In this document: positions 62,346 through 63,804 of the stretch, piece by piece
How positions within the stretch are numbered: the first letter of the stretch is position 1
Layout of the letters: every line of letters starts with the position of its first letter
NCBI GenBank assembly: GCA_048569615.1
Contig: JBLIRK010000015.1
Coordinates: 1-63,804 of the forward strand
Origin: JAYEPK01 sp048569615
Lineage (GTDB): Archaea; Thermoplasmatota; Penumbrarchaeia; Penumbrarchaeales; Penumbrarchaeaceae
Direction of reading: 5' to 3'
Length of the DNA: 63,804 nt
Position numbers and translations under genes: made by a program
Notes under the pieces: generated by a model
The model's input: the letters and a program-made list of their open reading frames with translations, nothing else
Databases searched by the model: none
What the model was told of the DNA's origin: nothing

Positions 62346-62659
62346 AATAATTGTTTATTAGCAGACTTCCCCCAGGGGGTCCTGAAACGGTCCCCGCGGG
62401 GAAGCGGTGCCCCAGAAGATAAGGATTATATACAAGTCCTCGTTTATGGGGCCCTTACCCACAGATATGTGCGTTTTCCCGTGAGACGGCGCATTGCCCT
62501 TTATGATCGGGAGCATCCAGATCTGCGGACATGGAAAGGGGTTGGAGAAACCCGGCAGATGCCGTGACCTCTCCCATCCGACATACGACATTAGTGATAC
62601 TCGAGCGAATCGAACGTTGTGTGCAGGAAGATGGAAAGTATATTGGCTTCTATCTGCCA
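62341..62659 (+). promoter_or_regulatory. 16S rRNA leader with two promoter candidates
   Basis: TATA-like sequences are TTTATAATAATT at 62341 and GATTATATAC at 62424-62433, the second being the better match, about 230 bp before mature 16S. Between them are GC-rich short palindromes (CCCCAGGGGG and CCCCGCGGGG). The part before 62660 should pair with sequence after 16S for processing, but that partner is beyond the window. Confidence 0.5.

Positions 62660-63804
<1,145 letters not shown>

Overview
The window is archaeal and most likely from an uncultured member of the Thermoplasmatota (Euryarchaeota). It ends in a 16S rRNA gene whose 5' end and central motifs are archaeal. Many genes have TATA-box promoters 25-35 bp before the start and leaderless or very short leaders, and the SRP54, PiT, CrtY and ADP-forming acyl-CoA synthetase genes are of archaeal type. 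The phylum is inferred from the rRNA and gene content and was not tested by alignment. The gene complement suggests a heterotroph that degrades proteins or peptides, meets oxygen and light, and covers its cell with large anchored surface proteins.

Layout. Positions 1-580 are AT-rich and unlike the rest: a lipoprotein-like start is joined to a FabZ-like fragment, so this may be a chimeric contig edge. From 0.6 to 8.3 kb come a small membrane protein, a YbjQ-like protein and two drug- or lipid-export operons, each led by a TetR repressor with an inverted repeat at its promoter (ABC type and RND/MMPL type). From 8.4 to 16.4 kb lie a radical SAM gene with its two usual transferase partners, Hsp20, an RNase Z-like hydrolase, endonuclease III, a CoA-disulfide reductase with a rhodanese domain, and a PurF homologue with Thr instead of the catalytic Cys. 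From 16.4 to 26.2 kb a two-gene operon encodes giant surface proteins: one has a seven-repeat propeller and about ten Fn3 modules, the other is sialidase/cadherin-like.

From 26.2 to 35.0 kb, next to an HPPD-like dioxygenase gene, is a compact light-related operon: DUF523-DUF1722 protein, class II photolyase, lycopene cyclase, two phytoene desaturase-type enzymes, phytoene synthase and CruF-type hydratase. It should make a coloured, probably cyclised and hydroxylated carotenoid and repair UV damage. From 35.6 to 39.7 kb two phosphate transporter operons lie in tandem (NptA-type plus PhoU, PiT plus DUF47); they share an exact 12-bp promoter motif, which suggests common phosphate control. SRP54 follows and seems to start at ACG.

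From 41.6 to 49.7 kb are an unknown protein, a TPR-NfeD-flotillin membrane-domain operon, a membrane glycosyltransferase, a PepD dipeptidase and thymidylate kinase. From 49.8 to 62.0 kb is a second surface region: FG-GAP-like, Ca-binding-repeat and Ig-like anchored proteins (one with a RING-like cytoplasmic zinc finger), a clostripain-like protease, an ABC ATPase without permease, a SAP-DUF835 protein and a fused ADP-forming acyl-CoA synthetase. A 60-residue protein with a strong inverted repeat at its promoter precedes the 16S gene. I saw no CRISPR array, insertion sequence, integrase or tRNA gene.
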